Below are positions 11,263 through 22,419 of a stretch of 64,000 nucleotides of DNA, in pieces (within the stretch, counting starts at the first letter, position 1; every line of letters starts with the position of its first letter). The position numbers were made by a program, and so were the translations under genes. The notes under the pieces were generated by a model. That model made no database searches. It had not been told where the DNA came from and worked only from the letters and a program-made list of their open reading frames with translations. The stretch is from Persicaria tinctoria (taxonomy: Eukaryota; Streptophyta; Magnoliopsida; Caryophyllales; Polygonaceae): positions 27,990,467-28,054,466 of the forward strand of contig JBANSL010000004.1 in assembly GCA_037127255.1 (NCBI GenBank), in the 5' to 3' direction.

Positions 11263-11395
11263 ATTAAAAGATAAGCATTTTTTATGATGTGGTATCACCA
11301 CTATATTATACATTTTTTTTAATTTTCATCGCCAACATAATAATAGGTTTACAACCAATCAAGTGAAAACAGATTATACATATTTTCTTAACATA
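11263..11395 (+). repeat. Direct repeat copy 2 (133 bp)
   Basis: Partner of 11006-11138, with only one or two differences visible by eye. No gene lies in either copy. Confidence 0.9.
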
Positions 11396-11647
11396 TTCCA
11401 CATTTTCTAATCAATTGATTCAATAAATTGTTAACTTATGAATTTTTTACACGTTTTGTTTTCAAATTATATCTAACCATATAATGAGAAGCATTTTTTA
11501 CAAGCATCATAACCACCTTAATTTTAATATTTTTTACATATTTTTTTACTTTCTCAACTCAATCTTTCTTATTTTTATGCTAACTTCTCTTAATATTTTA
11601 TTTTATTTTATTTAATAGTAATTTATTATATTATTATGATTTTATTT

Positions 11648-11910
11648 TTAAAAAGATTGCGCCATTACACAAGTATTATACTCGATATTCATTTGTTTAG
11701 GAGCAAATGTCTTAAGTCTTGACTGAACTTCTATGTCAGGATACATGGTTTGGTTAGTATGTATTAAACACAATGGGCTTGCGAGATGCATGTGCAGGGG
11801 CTGTAAATTTGGGTCAAATATAGCATTGTCTGCTGGCACAACAATTAATTGAATGTACATAGCCCAGTGGACACATATTGGGCTGAAATTAGGCACAGGT
11901 GGCGGCATCA
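11648..11910 (-). pseudogene. Unrecognised gene fragment
   Basis: Minus-strand open frame with MMPPPVPNFSPICVHWAMYI, a hydrophobic IQLIVVPADNAI segment and the end NIEYNTCVMAQSF, followed by A-rich sequence. It looks protein-like but has no motif I know. The upstream part of the frame overlaps the TIR-like sequence at 11920-12150. It could be a captured fragment or chance. Confidence 0.2.
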
Positions 11911-11919
11911 TTTTGTAAA

Positions 11920-12150
11920 GGGAAAATTGCAGAAAATCACCCCTCAAATAGACCGTTATGTAGAAAACCACCACTTAAAATAAAAATTGCAAAAAAACAC
12001 CCAGTTTCATCTGCAATTCACCACCCCACTCCCATATTTTTGTTAGTTTGGTGTTAAAATGGATGAAAAGCCATTTATACCCCTCCTTTTCAATGTTATT
12101 TTTATTAAGAAAGAATAAACGGGTTAGTAATTAAAGTTAATATAAAAAAA
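11920..12150. repeat. Single MULE-like terminal sequence
   Basis: GGGAAAATTGCAGAAAATCACC, then AAAACCACCACTT and GCAAAAAAACACCC resemble the long TIRs of the element at 21448-22668 (AGGCAAAAATG, AAAACCACCC, CAAATAACCACCCC). Only one orientation was found here, so it is an orphan end or its partner has been lost. Confidence 0.35.
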
Positions 12151-12239
12151 CATAAGGACTATTAGCAAGATCTGAACGGTAACACTATTAGCAAGATGAA
12201 AAAAGGCTATTGACAAGACAATTTTAACTAAATTACTAA

Positions 12240-12790
12240 TTACTCCTTTTTATGTTACGAGTCAATTGGGAATCAAAGCACCGCCTGCTATGGAGATTGC
12301 TAGCAATCACCGCCGACGCCTCGGCCAGTTGTCCCCCTCCGGCAGCCGAGCTAGCAATTACTGCATCCAGAGGCCGCAGTTCCTCCTCCCCAACTCCCTC
12401 TGTCATTGCCCCGACTCCATCGCCCCCGTCCTCTGTGTCGTTCTCTAATGGCGGTTGAAAGGTGAGACGACAAAACAAAGGCACATCATCCTAATCACTC
12501 AAATCCATCAACAACTCCAAATTAAGGTCGAATTCGTTGTGGTTGTCGCATGTCGTAGTTGAAATGGAACAACAGAGCCAATACCCACAAATGAACCAAT
12601 CCCAAACCCCCTCCACTTTCACCATCTCCTCGGCACTCCCTCCGCCGCCGCCCGACCTATCGTCCTCATCCAGAAGTCCGGGCTTGAAGCAATGTATTGG
12701 ATGAATGAAGCTTTCAATTTCATGGGTTTTGTGTTCCTCATTCAGTCTCGATCCCAATTGTTTAACAGTGGTGATTGAGGGCTTTAGGTT
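12240..12790. other. GC-richer, coding-like segment of unknown origin
   Basis: This segment is markedly more GC-rich than its neighbours, with open frames on both strands. One example is a minus-strand Gly/Ser/Asp-rich stretch around 12640-12680. No domain is recognised. It lies between an orphan MULE-like end and the copia element, so a captured gene piece (Pack-MULE style) is possible but unproven. Confidence 0.25.
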
Positions 12791-12905
12791 CATTAATACA
12801 TAATACAAAGGAAGAAGAAGATGGTTTAGCTGAGTCATCAATCCGAGGCTCTCAAGAACGTTATCACAATCGTCCAAACAAAAGCAATATGGACGGAGGA
12901 TAGAG
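12791..12905 (+). pseudogene. Second copy of the copia pol C-terminus, upstream of the 5' LTR
   Basis: This matches 21230-21336, which encodes the last residues of pol (NTKEEADGLAESAIRGS ... MDGG stop) and the polypurine stretch before the 3' LTR. Its presence directly upstream of the 5' LTR means that another copy of the same family once lay here in tandem, or that a recombination event moved its end here. Confidence 0.75.
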
Positions 12906-13102
12906 TGTCAGTTTGTAGTGTTAGTTAGCTGGCATTTCGTAAATAGAATAAAAGGAGAAGAAATAAGATGTGATTAATATCTCATCAAGAACACTCTCTC
13001 TGTAATCTGGTTTTGATCAATAAACGCCATCATTGATGGTCCCAAACCAAAATCTCTGTGCATCTCATACATTCCTTCACTTGAATTGCTTGAATTGTGA
13101 CA
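12906..13102 (+). repeat. 5' LTR of Ty1/copia element (197 bp)
   Basis: It starts TGTCAGTTTGTAG and ends TTGTGACA, so the termini are TGTCA..TGACA inverted repeats. The polypurine tract GGACGGAGGATAGAG precedes it and the PBS follows directly. The first 75 bp recur at 21337-21411. Confidence 0.85.
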
Positions 13103-13114
13103 TGGTATCAGAGC
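13103..13114 (+). other. Copia primer binding site
   Basis: TGGTATCAGAGC, the usual initiator tRNA-Met PBS of plant copia elements, lies immediately after the LTR. Confidence 0.9.
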
Positions 13115-13142
13115 AGTAAGAGATCCGTTCTTGCTCTGTTGA

Positions 13143-14146
13143 TTGAGTTTCATCTTCATACCAAGCTCTTCCGTGTCGGACACCGACGGCCATGGAGTTG
13201 ATCCGAACAACGTTCTGTTTCTTCACCACTCTGATGGTCCTGATTTTGTTTTGTCTACGCAATTGCTCAATGATCGCAATTATTACCCCTGGAAGCGATC
13301 GATTGAGTTCTCTTTGAATGCGAAGAACAAAATGGAGTTTGTTACAGGCGAGTGTCCGAGACCGGAGCCAGACTCTCCAATGGCAGCACACTGGAAGAGA
13401 TGCAACAACATGGTAACTTACTGGCTCTTACACTCCATTGAGAAAGATATTGCAGAATCCTTGCTCTATTTTGATTCTGCTGCTGAGATCTGGTATGAGG
13501 TTAGGACTCGATTTGCGTTTCCTAATTGCACGTGAATCTTTCAAGTCCAGAAGGAGCTCTTTACTCTTGGTCATGGTAATCTTGCTATTAGCGCTTATTT
13601 CAACAAATGTAAGCGTCGTTGGGACAAATACGTCGTGTTCATTGAGATCCCAAGCTGTGGATCTTGCGGAGCTAGAGGATCATTGTCGCAATTCTTGCTT
13701 CAACTCCAGATGATTCAGTTTTTGGTAGGGTTAAACGATTCCTACAATCTTGTTCGATCCAATATTCTGATGATGAAGTCGATGCCGGTTATCGTTGATG
13801 CTTATCGAATTGTTCTCGGGGATGAGAAGCAGAGAGAGTTGCGATCTTCTCCATCTTTGGGAACTGATTTAACCGCTTTGATTGCTGCACAGAGAGGTCA
13901 ATAGGTCAATCTGGTGGTAGCAAAAGCACTGGAGGAACTGGATCATTACAACAATGGAGCAATGGCAGCAATCAGTGGGGCAACAACAACAAATCCCAAC
14001 AGCAATGGGGTGCAAATTCCCCAAAGAACAATGGTGGAAATGGAAATTCTCCCAATGGTAATAGTTCAAGCATAAAGTCTAAGTACTTTTGCGATTTCTG
14101 CAAGAAAGAGGGACATAGTATGGAGAGATGTTTCAAGATACATGGT
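13143..14146 (+). pseudogene. Ty1/copia gag
   Basis: The open start has the UBN2-type gag pattern (LSTQLLNDRNYYPWKRSIEF, then CNNMVTYWLLHSIEKDIAES). A stop at about 13533 is followed by continuation in shifted frames (ELFTLGHGNL, FLVGLNDSYNLVRSNILMM). The Gly/Asn/Gln-rich tail ends in the zinc knuckle CDFCKKEGHSMERC near 14092-14134. Several frame changes make it non-functional. Confidence 0.8.
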
Positions 14147-15263
14147 TATCCTCCAAAGGATAAGGATGTTTCTCAGTCAAGGAATTTTTCTGCAAACAAC
14201 TCTTCATCTGATGTTAGCTTTGGAGGATTAAATGAGAACAATGAACAAGCTCCTGCTTTTACCAAGGAACAATATAGTCAGTTGATTGCACTTTTTAGCA
14301 AACAAGGTACTCCAGAGATTAACACATCCTCAGAGATGATGGCAGGTAAGATCTTTTGCTTCTCTATTTATGGCACAAATCAACGTTGGATCATTGATAG
14401 TGGAGCTACCCACCATATAACCCCTAACCTTGATATATTTGATTTATTTCACAAAGCCCCACCCACTGCTTTCATTACTAAGCCTGACAAAACACAGTCT
14501 CCCATTGCTAATGTTGGCACAATCAAACTGAGCAAAGATATTGTGTTATCTGATGTTCTTCATGTTCCCAATTTCGCTTATAACTTGTTATCTGTCAGAC
14601 ATTTGACAGCAAGCCTTCATAAAAACACTTTGCTTACTCCTACCCATTGTTTTCTCATTCAGAGTTTTTCCATGAACAATTCTCTAGTTCTTGGTGAAAT
14701 GCAAAACGGCCTATATCTCACAGACACATACAAACTTGCTGGAGATCTCGCAAATACTCAGTCTTCTTGTTCTTTTCCTTCTGAACAAATTCATGCTTGT
14801 AATGTTTCTTTGCAACTCTGGCACTTTCGTTTAGGACATTTACCTTACCATCGGATGCATCATTTTCCTTTTGTTAAACATGGTGGTCTGAAAAATACCA
14901 CTGTTTGTCGATGTGTGCCCAAGAGCTAGACAACACAAGTCTGTGTTTCCTGTGAGCTTCATTAAGTCTTCTTATGCTTTTCAACTCCTACATGTAGACA
15001 TATGAGGACCATACTCTACCCTTACCTACAACAATTACAAATTTTTTCTTACTGTGGTAGATGAGTTTACCAGGACCAACTGGACACATTTACTTTCCCA
15101 CAAAAGCAATGCCTTGCATGACTTAAAAGCCTTTGTCATGTTTGTCCAAACCCAATTTGATTGTCGAGTTAAGATCATACGTTTTGATAATGGAGCTGAA
15201 TTTTACAGCAATTCTGCCACTGAGTTTTACACAGAGAATGGCATCTTGCATCAGACTTCTTGT
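14147..15263 (+). pseudogene. Ty1/copia protease, GAG-pre-integrase and integrase N-terminal part
   Basis: The protease motif is WIIDSGATHHITPN near 14385. GAG-pre-integrase follows with LWHFRLGHLPYHRMHH near 14816, then the integrase core with FLTVVDEFTRTNWTHLL and IRFDNGAEFYSNS (two catalytic Asp contexts). The frame is broken near 14928 and again near 15000. The integrase is cut at 15264 by a hAT MITE and resumes at 15715. Confidence 0.85.
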
Positions 15264-15714
15264 GTTGAAACTAGACCTGTCAAAACATAACCCGACCCGA
15301 AAACCCGACCCAACCGCCCGAAATTTTTGGGGTCAAGACCCTAAAAATTTGACCCGGAATTTTTTTTCGACCCGAACCCGAAAAACCGGAAATTTTCCGG
15401 GTAATCTGGGTTTCGACCCGGTGACCCGATTGACCCGGTAATTTTGACCCGATTTACCCAATTGACCCGGTGACCCGATTTACCCGGTTGATTTATAATT
15501 AAATATAATTAAATTTTTTTATATATAATTAAAATTTATTGCAAAATTATCAAATCATGATTTTTTTAATTTAAAAAAAAAATTGACAAACCCGAAATCG
15601 ACCCGAAACCGGTCAAACCCGAGTTCTAGTCAACCCGAAATACCCGGAACCCGTTTTACCCGGGACCCGAAGTGACCCGACCTGAATGACCCGTTTGACA
15701 GGTCTAGTTGAAAC
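15264..15714. mobile_element. hAT MITE (15272-15706) with 8-bp TSD GTTGAAAC
   Basis: The perfect 8-bp duplication GTTGAAAC stands at 15264-15271 and 15707-15714. The perfect 13-bp TIR is TAGACCTGTCAAA / TTTGACAGGTCTA. The 435-bp body has subterminal CCCGA/GACCCG repeats and an AT-rich centre, with no coding capacity. It splits the copia integrase exactly between VET and PKQND. A decayed relative lies at about 21613-22419. Confidence 0.95.
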
Positions 15715-15829
15715 CCCTAAACAAAATGACGTTGTTGAACGCAAACACAAGCATTTGCTTGAAACTGCCCGAGCCCTCCATTTTCAATCCCACCTTCCTC
15801 TTCAGTTCTGGGGGGAGTGTATTCTTCAT
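15715..15829 (+). pseudogene. Ty1/copia integrase, middle fragment
   Basis: [20 protein letters not shown] contains the third catalytic Glu context of the integrase core (NDVVERKH), followed by [14 protein letters not shown]. The frame is then cut by the 3.3-kb hAT element at 15830 and resumes at 19118. Confidence 0.85.
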
Positions 15830-18800
15830 CTATGTTGCACGGACACGAACACGGACACGGACACGGGGACACGACACGATACAGACATGGGGAAACGGCA
15901 TTTTGAAAAATATAGGACACGACACGTCGGGGACACGGTAAGATGAATAATATGTTGTTTTAAAGGTCTAATAAAATCTAGTAGATATATCAACAATATA
16001 CTTATATAGGGAATTACATCAGAATTACAAAGCCCTTACAATACCAATAACCAGAAATAAGCTAGTAGAAGCATAAGTGTATAGCAACATAACAAAAGTA
16101 AGCAAGCAGGAGCACAAGTGCCTAAACATAACATACAAAAGTTCAAAATGAAACCTTAATCAAGCTAATAAGCAAGGTTCAAACACTACTTAAAGGCAAT
16201 CCATAATAAAGAAGCACTTCATATCATAAATCATCATTCTTCCAATAAGAATTCTTCCTCCAACTCTGGCTCGTCAAGGGTAAGCTCTGCAATCTCAAGA
16301 ATCCCAGTATCTTCCATTGATCCATACTCATCTCCTCCAACATCCCACATTTTAGAATGATCATCCTTGTATACCGTTGAGTTTCTTGACAAAAGTCAAA
16401 GGTTGTTGTGAACAAACACGAGTTCTTCAGCACACATTGGAGTCAACCTGCTCCTCTTCATGGAATGTATAAAGGAATATGTACTCCAGTTTCTCTCAGA
16501 ACACGAAGAAGAAGCGGGCTGTTCGAGTAGTTTGAAAGCTAATCCTTGGAGTAACGGGATTGATGCACCAAAGTTAACCCACCAAAGCTTAGGATCCTCA
16601 GCATCCATCATAGAGATAGTTACTGAATCTGCAAGTGGCCCAGTTTTAAGAGAAAATTGAGTGTATTCAGCCACCACTTTTCTGTAGACACTAACATCTA
16701 GGAAGAGTCTTCGAAAACACTTGGTTCTTTCGGTAGAAACTTCAGCATCCTTATGCGGTGGCACTCTAGTTGGATCCTCTTGTAGCCATGTTGTGCTATA
16801 GAATCTGTAAAGTGTAAAAAAATTAATATCAAAGTGCTAGACAATTTGAATATAAATAATTAAATAATAAATACTAAATTGCTAATTTACCTTGGGTTCA
16901 AAAAGTGAGCTAAACAGTGAAGAGGGGTGTTGCTTTTTGCCCAACGGCTATTGAGAATTTGATGCACAACATCATAAAAATCAGAATCATCAATCTCAGT
17001 TTTGCCTTCATGTTGGTAAATCACCTTCCTCACTTTCTCAATCATGGAATCCCACATCTCATAAACCAAGTGAAGGCAAGGCTTATCAGTGTCACAAACT
17101 CTTATCATATCATAGATTAGAGATGTAAACTCAACAATGTAAGTCAGTTTTCCCCACCAATCGTCATCTACAACGGTGTCTCTCACAAACTTTGCTTTCA
17201 CGGGATCATCGTCTTTGTATAAAGACCACTGATCACTCATAACCATGGACTCTAATGCACGCCTAATCAATTTAAATCTCTTCAACATAATCACTACAGA
17301 AGCAAAGCGAGTATCAGATACGGAAAGCAACTTAAGTGGAGTGAACTTGGTGAACATGGACAATCTCATGTTGTGGTTCATGATGAAGTTCTTTATCTGC
17401 ATAACACTATTATAAACTTCGGTGATCCAATGGCACTCAACATATGTCTCTTGATTGCTCTCCACATTTTTCGCATCACAAATATTCTTTAATGCAAGAT
17501 TAAGGGTGTGAACAACACAAGGTGTCCAATAGATATGAGGATACATGCCTTCAGTGATTTCTCCAGCTGCTTTACAGTTAGCTGCATTGTCCGTCATAAC
17601 TTGAACCACCTTTTCATGGCCAACCTCATCTATCACCTCTTTCAACAAGTTTGAAATGAAAACCTTATCCTTCACTTCCGCAGCACAATTCACAGCTTTA
17701 ATGAACATAGGACCACCTTCAGAAACAACCATGAAGTTGATCAGCGGTCTTCTTTGTGGATCGCTCCATCCATCCGACACAATAGTTACCCCTTTATCTG
17801 GCCAAGTGCTCTTAATCGGTTCCAATAAGAACTCGACATGATTTTTCTCTTGTTGTAGCAATGAAGTTCTCAAACGATTATAACCTGGAGACACATAACC
17901 GGCTAGCTTATGATCAGCAGCAAAGACATAGGAGCTCAAATAATAAGGGTTTCTTGCAAGATTGAAAGATAAACCACCCGTATAAAACATTCTAGCAATC
18001 TCACAATCAAGTTGATCCCTGTGTTGCATATCAAAAGCTTCTGAAATACTTTTATCTGTCTTTCTTTTCTTCAATGCAGCAGAAGGACAAGGAAACGCAC
18101 TAGTACGACCACCAATACCACCGAGTGATCGTATATTCGACATTGTGGCTCCAAAACAAGGAAGAGAAACATTTTTAGGGGCTGTCATATTTGATCTCGT
18201 TGTACTCTCCACTTCTAATTTCAGCATTTCACGAATTTGGACAGCAATTACCTTCCCACAAATCTTTATCCCTTTCTCCTTCAATCTCAACAAATGAGCC
18301 CTTACTCTTGTGTAGGTTCCTTGTCGCTCTTCATTACAGAATTTACATCTCCATCGGTAATTACCACCTCCTTTATTTGATTTTTCAACTTTCACAACAT
18401 ATCTCCACAAAGGATGCTTATCATCTTCTTCATTTGGAATACTATCAGCCTCAGGTTGGGAGTTTGAGGAATCCATAGAAACAAAGAATCATATAGAAAT
18501 CGGATTTCAGAATAAAACACCATAAATAAGTCTTCAAAATTCCAAAGAAAAAAACGTTGTAAAGATAAAGACAGTTTGATAATCTAAGATAGAAGAAAAA
18601 AACATTGTAAAGATGAACAACTTACCTGGAGTCTCTGAAAGGGTTGCGAGATGAGAAGGGAGCATACAATGGAGAAAGGAGGGGACTAATGACTATGACT
18701 ATGTCACTGAATACTTATTTGAGAGGATGAGGAAGTCAAGAAGCCGGTCAAACTCAAACATCATCCCATCCTTTTAATTTGAACCATGTGCCATTCACGT

Positions 18801-19117
18801 GACCTTTTAATTTGATCTTTAACATCTTATTTTTGGTCACGTGAGACTCACATGTCATCTTCTTCCCCTTAGGGTTTGGAAAAAAAAAATCAGTCCGGCC
18901 GCTAGAAACAATTCGACCCCGTCTTCTGCGTCTCGGAAATGTTTTAGCCCCGTCCTCAAGCAGCGTCGTATCCGCTTCTTCCCAATCTCTGACACGTTGA
19001 CCGTGTCCGACACAGATCAGCCGTGTCACCGGTGTGTCACGCCGTGTCGCTGTGTCGTCCGGTGTCGGACACATAAAACGGTTGGCCCTGGCGTGTCCGT
19101 GCAACATAGTTCTTCAT
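15822..19117. mobile_element. Near-intact hAT transposon (15830-19109) with 8-bp TSD TTCTTCAT
   Basis: The perfect TSD TTCTTCAT is at 15822-15829 and 19110-19117. The perfect 18-bp TIR is CTATGTTGCACGGACACG at the left and its reverse complement at 19092-19109. Subterminal regions are dense in GACACG/CGTGTC repeats. The 3280-bp body carries a two-exon transposase gene on the minus strand (16234-18476). Clean ends and an almost open transposase suggest a fairly recent insertion into an already resident copia element. Confidence 0.95.
16234..18476 (-). CDS. hAT transposase (BED finger, DUF659, hAT C-terminal), one internal stop
   Basis: Catalyses cut-and-paste transposition in the nucleus. Exon 1 is 18476-16891. 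Donor AG|GTAAAT and acceptor TTACAG define an 86-base intron, and exon 2 is 16804-16234. The phases agree (2157 nt, 718 codons). An N-terminal BED zinc finger (WRYVVKVEK, then CKFCNEE, with HLL) spans about residues 24-75. The DUF659 part of the RNase H-like domain has VTIVSDGWSDPQRRP and VMTDNAANCK, which hold the two expected Asp residues. The C-terminal dimerisation region has WWVNFGASIPLLQ and SSSCSERNWSTYS with the Glu. An in-frame TGA at 16396-16398, where an Arg is expected (CGA to TGA), truncates about the last 54 residues. It would lose only an acidic tail after the dimerisation core. Confidence 0.9.
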
Positions 19118-21336
19118 GCTACATACCTTATCAACCGATTTCCCATGTCTTCACTTCAATTTTTTTACCCCTTTTGAGAAATTGTATCATCAACCCCCTT
19201 TATATGATCATATTCGTCCATTTGGTGGCCTATGTTTTGCATCTACCATCAAAAGTCATCGTCTCAAGTTTGATGCTCGTAGCTCTAAATGTGTGTTTCT
19301 TGGTTTCCCACCAGGAACTAAGGGTTATAAGCTCCTCAATATCACCACTATGAAAGTCTTTATCTCACGGGATGTTATCTTTCATGAGATGGAATTTCCT
19401 TTCCAGTCCACCTCAACAACCAATCATGTTCCTCTTCCTGTCACCAGTGACAGTTTCAGTCCAAGTTTGGTTGTTCCCAATCCCAATCCCCTTATTACCA
19501 CTCCTTTACCTGGTGCATCTGATGAAGGTAATGTCCATACTGTGCCACCGGTCCCTCTGAGGAGATCATCCAGAATTCACATACCTCCAACCTATTTGAA
19601 TGATTATGAATGTTTGAGTTCATTTTTCAGATTCTCAATTTCCTTTGTCTCATGGTTTTCATGATTCTCTTTCTTGTGCCACAATTTCTACCATCAATAC
19701 TTCTATCACTGAACCCACTCCTTATTCCCAAGCTTCTAAAGATCCTCGTTGGATTGATGCCATGAATAAGGAAATAGAGGCTTTGCAGGCCAATCAAACC
19801 TAGGATGCAGTCCCTTTGCCACCTTATAAGAAACCTGTTGGTTGTCGATGGGTTTATATATAAGACCAAACTGCGAGCTGATGGGTCTGTTGAACGCTTC
19901 ATGGCCAGATTGATGGCAAAGGGGTACACTCGGCAATACGGGATCGATTATGAAGAAACTTTCTCTCCGGTGGTTCGTATGAACATTGTGCGTGCTCTGA
20001 TTTCTCTTGTTGTTTCTAAAGGATGGTTAATTCAACAATTGAAAGTGAATAACACATTCCTCCATGGTGATTTACCGGAGAAAGTGTACAGGGTCATGCC
20101 ACGCGGGATTCCCAATCCTGCAGGTCATGTATGTCGATTGAGAAAGAGTATATATGGGCTGAAGCAAGCTTCTCGTCAGTAGCATTCCAAGCTTGCTTCC
20201 ACATTGCAGATGTTAGGATTTCATTCATCCAAGTATGATTCTTCACTCGTTCTCAAATGGACAGCTTCTGATTTGGTGCTTGTAGCTGTCTATGTTGATG
20301 ACATTTTAGTCACCAGCACCAGTATAGATGATATACAACATCTAAAGATGACTTTGGATAATTTGTTTAGTATTAAAGACCTGGGGCGTTTGAATTTCTT
20401 TTTGGGCATGGAGGTTATATATTCTGATGGTTGTGTCATTCTACATCAACAGAAGTTTGCAACTGAGATTCTTACTAATGCTGGGTTACTTGATGCAACA
20501 CCCTATGTTACTCTAGTACCTATAAATTTCAAGTTGGGCATGGATGCTGGAAATCCTATTTCCGATCCCATGTTATTCCGTCAACTGGTAGGTAAGTTGA
20601 ACTACCTTACCAATACTCGGCCTAACTTATCGTTTGCAGCCCAATGCCTTAGTCAATTTATGTAATAGCCTTGTCAAGATCATCTTGCTGTCGTATTCCA
20701 TGTTCTGAGGTATGCCAAAGGCACTTCTGGATATGAGTTATCGTTCAAGCCTGGGATGCAGCTTACTCTTCATGCGTTTTCTGATTCTGACTGGGCATCA
20801 TGCATAATTACCCACCGCTTAGTTACTGGATACATTTTATTGTTTGGATCCAATCCAATCTGTTGGAAAAGAAAGAAGCAGCCAACAGTGTCCAAGAGTT
20901 CCTCCGAGGCAGAATATAGAGCAATGTCCCAGGCAGCTTCCAAGGTCACTTGGTTAGTAGGTCTTTTGATTGAACTTGGGCTTACTAATCTCACTCCGGT
21001 CACTCTCTATTGTGATAACAAATCAGCTCTTCATATTGCTCGGAATCCAGTTTACCACGAGAGGACCAAACATATAGAAATTGATTGCCATTTCACCCAT
21101 GAGAAAGTCGTTGATGGGCTTCTTCAGTTGTCATTTTTGCCTACTCACAATTAGCTTGCAGATGTGTTGACTAAGATTCTTTATGCCGCTCATCATCGTG
21201 AGCTTCTGATCAAGCTGGGCATGTCCATACAGAATACAAAGGAAGAAGCAGATGGTTTAGCTGAGTCAGCAATCCGAGGCTCTCAAGAATGTCATCACAG
21301 CCGCCCAAACAGAAGTAAGATGGACGGAGGATAGAG
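19118..21336 (+). pseudogene. Ty1/copia integrase C-terminus, reverse transcriptase and RNase H
   Basis: After the hAT element the integrase end continues (FDARSSKCVFLGFPPGTKGYK near 19270). RVT_2 then begins at DPRWIDAMNKEIEAL (19743) and includes the EETFSPVVRM block. The catalytic YVDDILVT is near 20293. RNase H has SDSDWASC, KSSSEAEYRAM and YCDNKSALHIARNP, followed by the C-terminal LADVLTKI. Stops occur at about 19803, 20182, 20665 and 21154, and there are frameshifts, so the element is dead. Confidence 0.9.
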
Positions 21337-21411
21337 TGTCAGTTTGTAGTGTTAGTTAGCTGGCATTTTGTAAATAGAATAAAAGGAGAAGAAATAAGAT
21401 GTGATTAATTT
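21337..21411 (+). repeat. Truncated 3' LTR of the copia element
   Basis: The first 75 bp match the 5' LTR start (TGTCAGTTTGTAGTG to GATGTGATTAAT). The remaining 122 bp of the LTR are missing and unrelated sequence follows. Confidence 0.8.
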
Positions 21412-21612
21412 CAATGTCTTGTCTCTAGCCTCACTCTTAATAATATTAGGCAAAAATGTATAAAACCACCCATTATTCATTGTTGTTTGCAAATAACCAC
21501 CCCTTATTAAAAAATTCTCGAATAACAACCCATTTAATATAGGTTGTTTGCAGCTAACCGCCCATGACCCTTTTCTTGTTAAACATCACTTAATTTAATA
21601 TGAAAAGACAAT

Positions 21613-22419
21613 TATACCCGAAAATCCGGAAATTTTCCAGGTAATCTGGGTTTCGACCTGGTAACCCAATAGTTTTGACGGTTTGATCCGATTTACCCGA
21701 TTGACCTGGTTGATTTATAATTATATATGATTAAGTTTTTTTTATGAAGATTCCAATTTATTACATTTTATAATTACAATAACTTGATCTTTCATTTTCA
21801 AATCAAATTTTATATTTATTTGTATTATGTAATACTCCATCCGATCGATAATATTTGATTTTTTATTTTTCAACACATTTTTTTAAGAAGATAAAAATTC
21901 TAAAAAATATTAAAATATTAAAACAATTCTATGCTTATTACTAATTAAATGAAATTATTTTAAAAAAATTATTTAAAATTTTGATATTTTATATATTGTT
22001 ACATTTTATTAAAAATTACGTGAAATAATAAAAGTTAAATGTTGTTAATAAGATGTAATAATATATAAAATATCAAATTTTTAATAAAATTATTTAAAAT
22101 TTTGATATTTATATATTATTATATTTTATAAACAATTATGAGAAATAATAAAAATGAAATATTTTAGATCAGATATAGTATATAATTATAAGCACTAGAA
22201 TTTATGAACGTCTTTAATTTTAGAATTTTAAAATTATCGCAAAGTTATCAAATCATGATTTTTTTAATTTAAAAAAGAAAAAATTGTCAAACTCGAAATC
22301 GACCTGAAATGACCCGAAGCCCAGTCAAACCCGGGTTCGAGTCAACCTGAATATATCCGAAACCCGTTTTACCCGAGACCCGAAGTGACCCGACTCGAAT
22401 GACCCGTTCGACAGGTCTA
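21613..22419. mobile_element. Second, decayed copy of the GACCCG hAT MITE, nested
   Basis: The left side matches the element at 15272-15706 from its inner part (CCGGAAATTTTCC(A/G)GGTAATC). The right side keeps the terminal TCGACAGGTCTA at 22419. The left TIR and about 100 bp are missing. The centre has been expanded by another insertion (21829-22190). Confidence 0.75.
21829..22190. mobile_element. Stowaway-like MITE remnant inside the hAT MITE
   Basis: TACTCCATCCGATCGATAAT on the left and TTAGATCAGATATAGTA on the right resemble the Stowaway TIR (TACTCCCTCCGTCCC and relatives), here diverged. The inside is AT-rich with internal duplicated ATTTAAAATTTTGATATTT segments. Confidence 0.45.

Noticed and set aside
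12491..12877. Minus-strand ORF of 128 codons
   Set aside because: Its first part is antisense to the copia pol end at 12791-12905, so it is not an independent gene.
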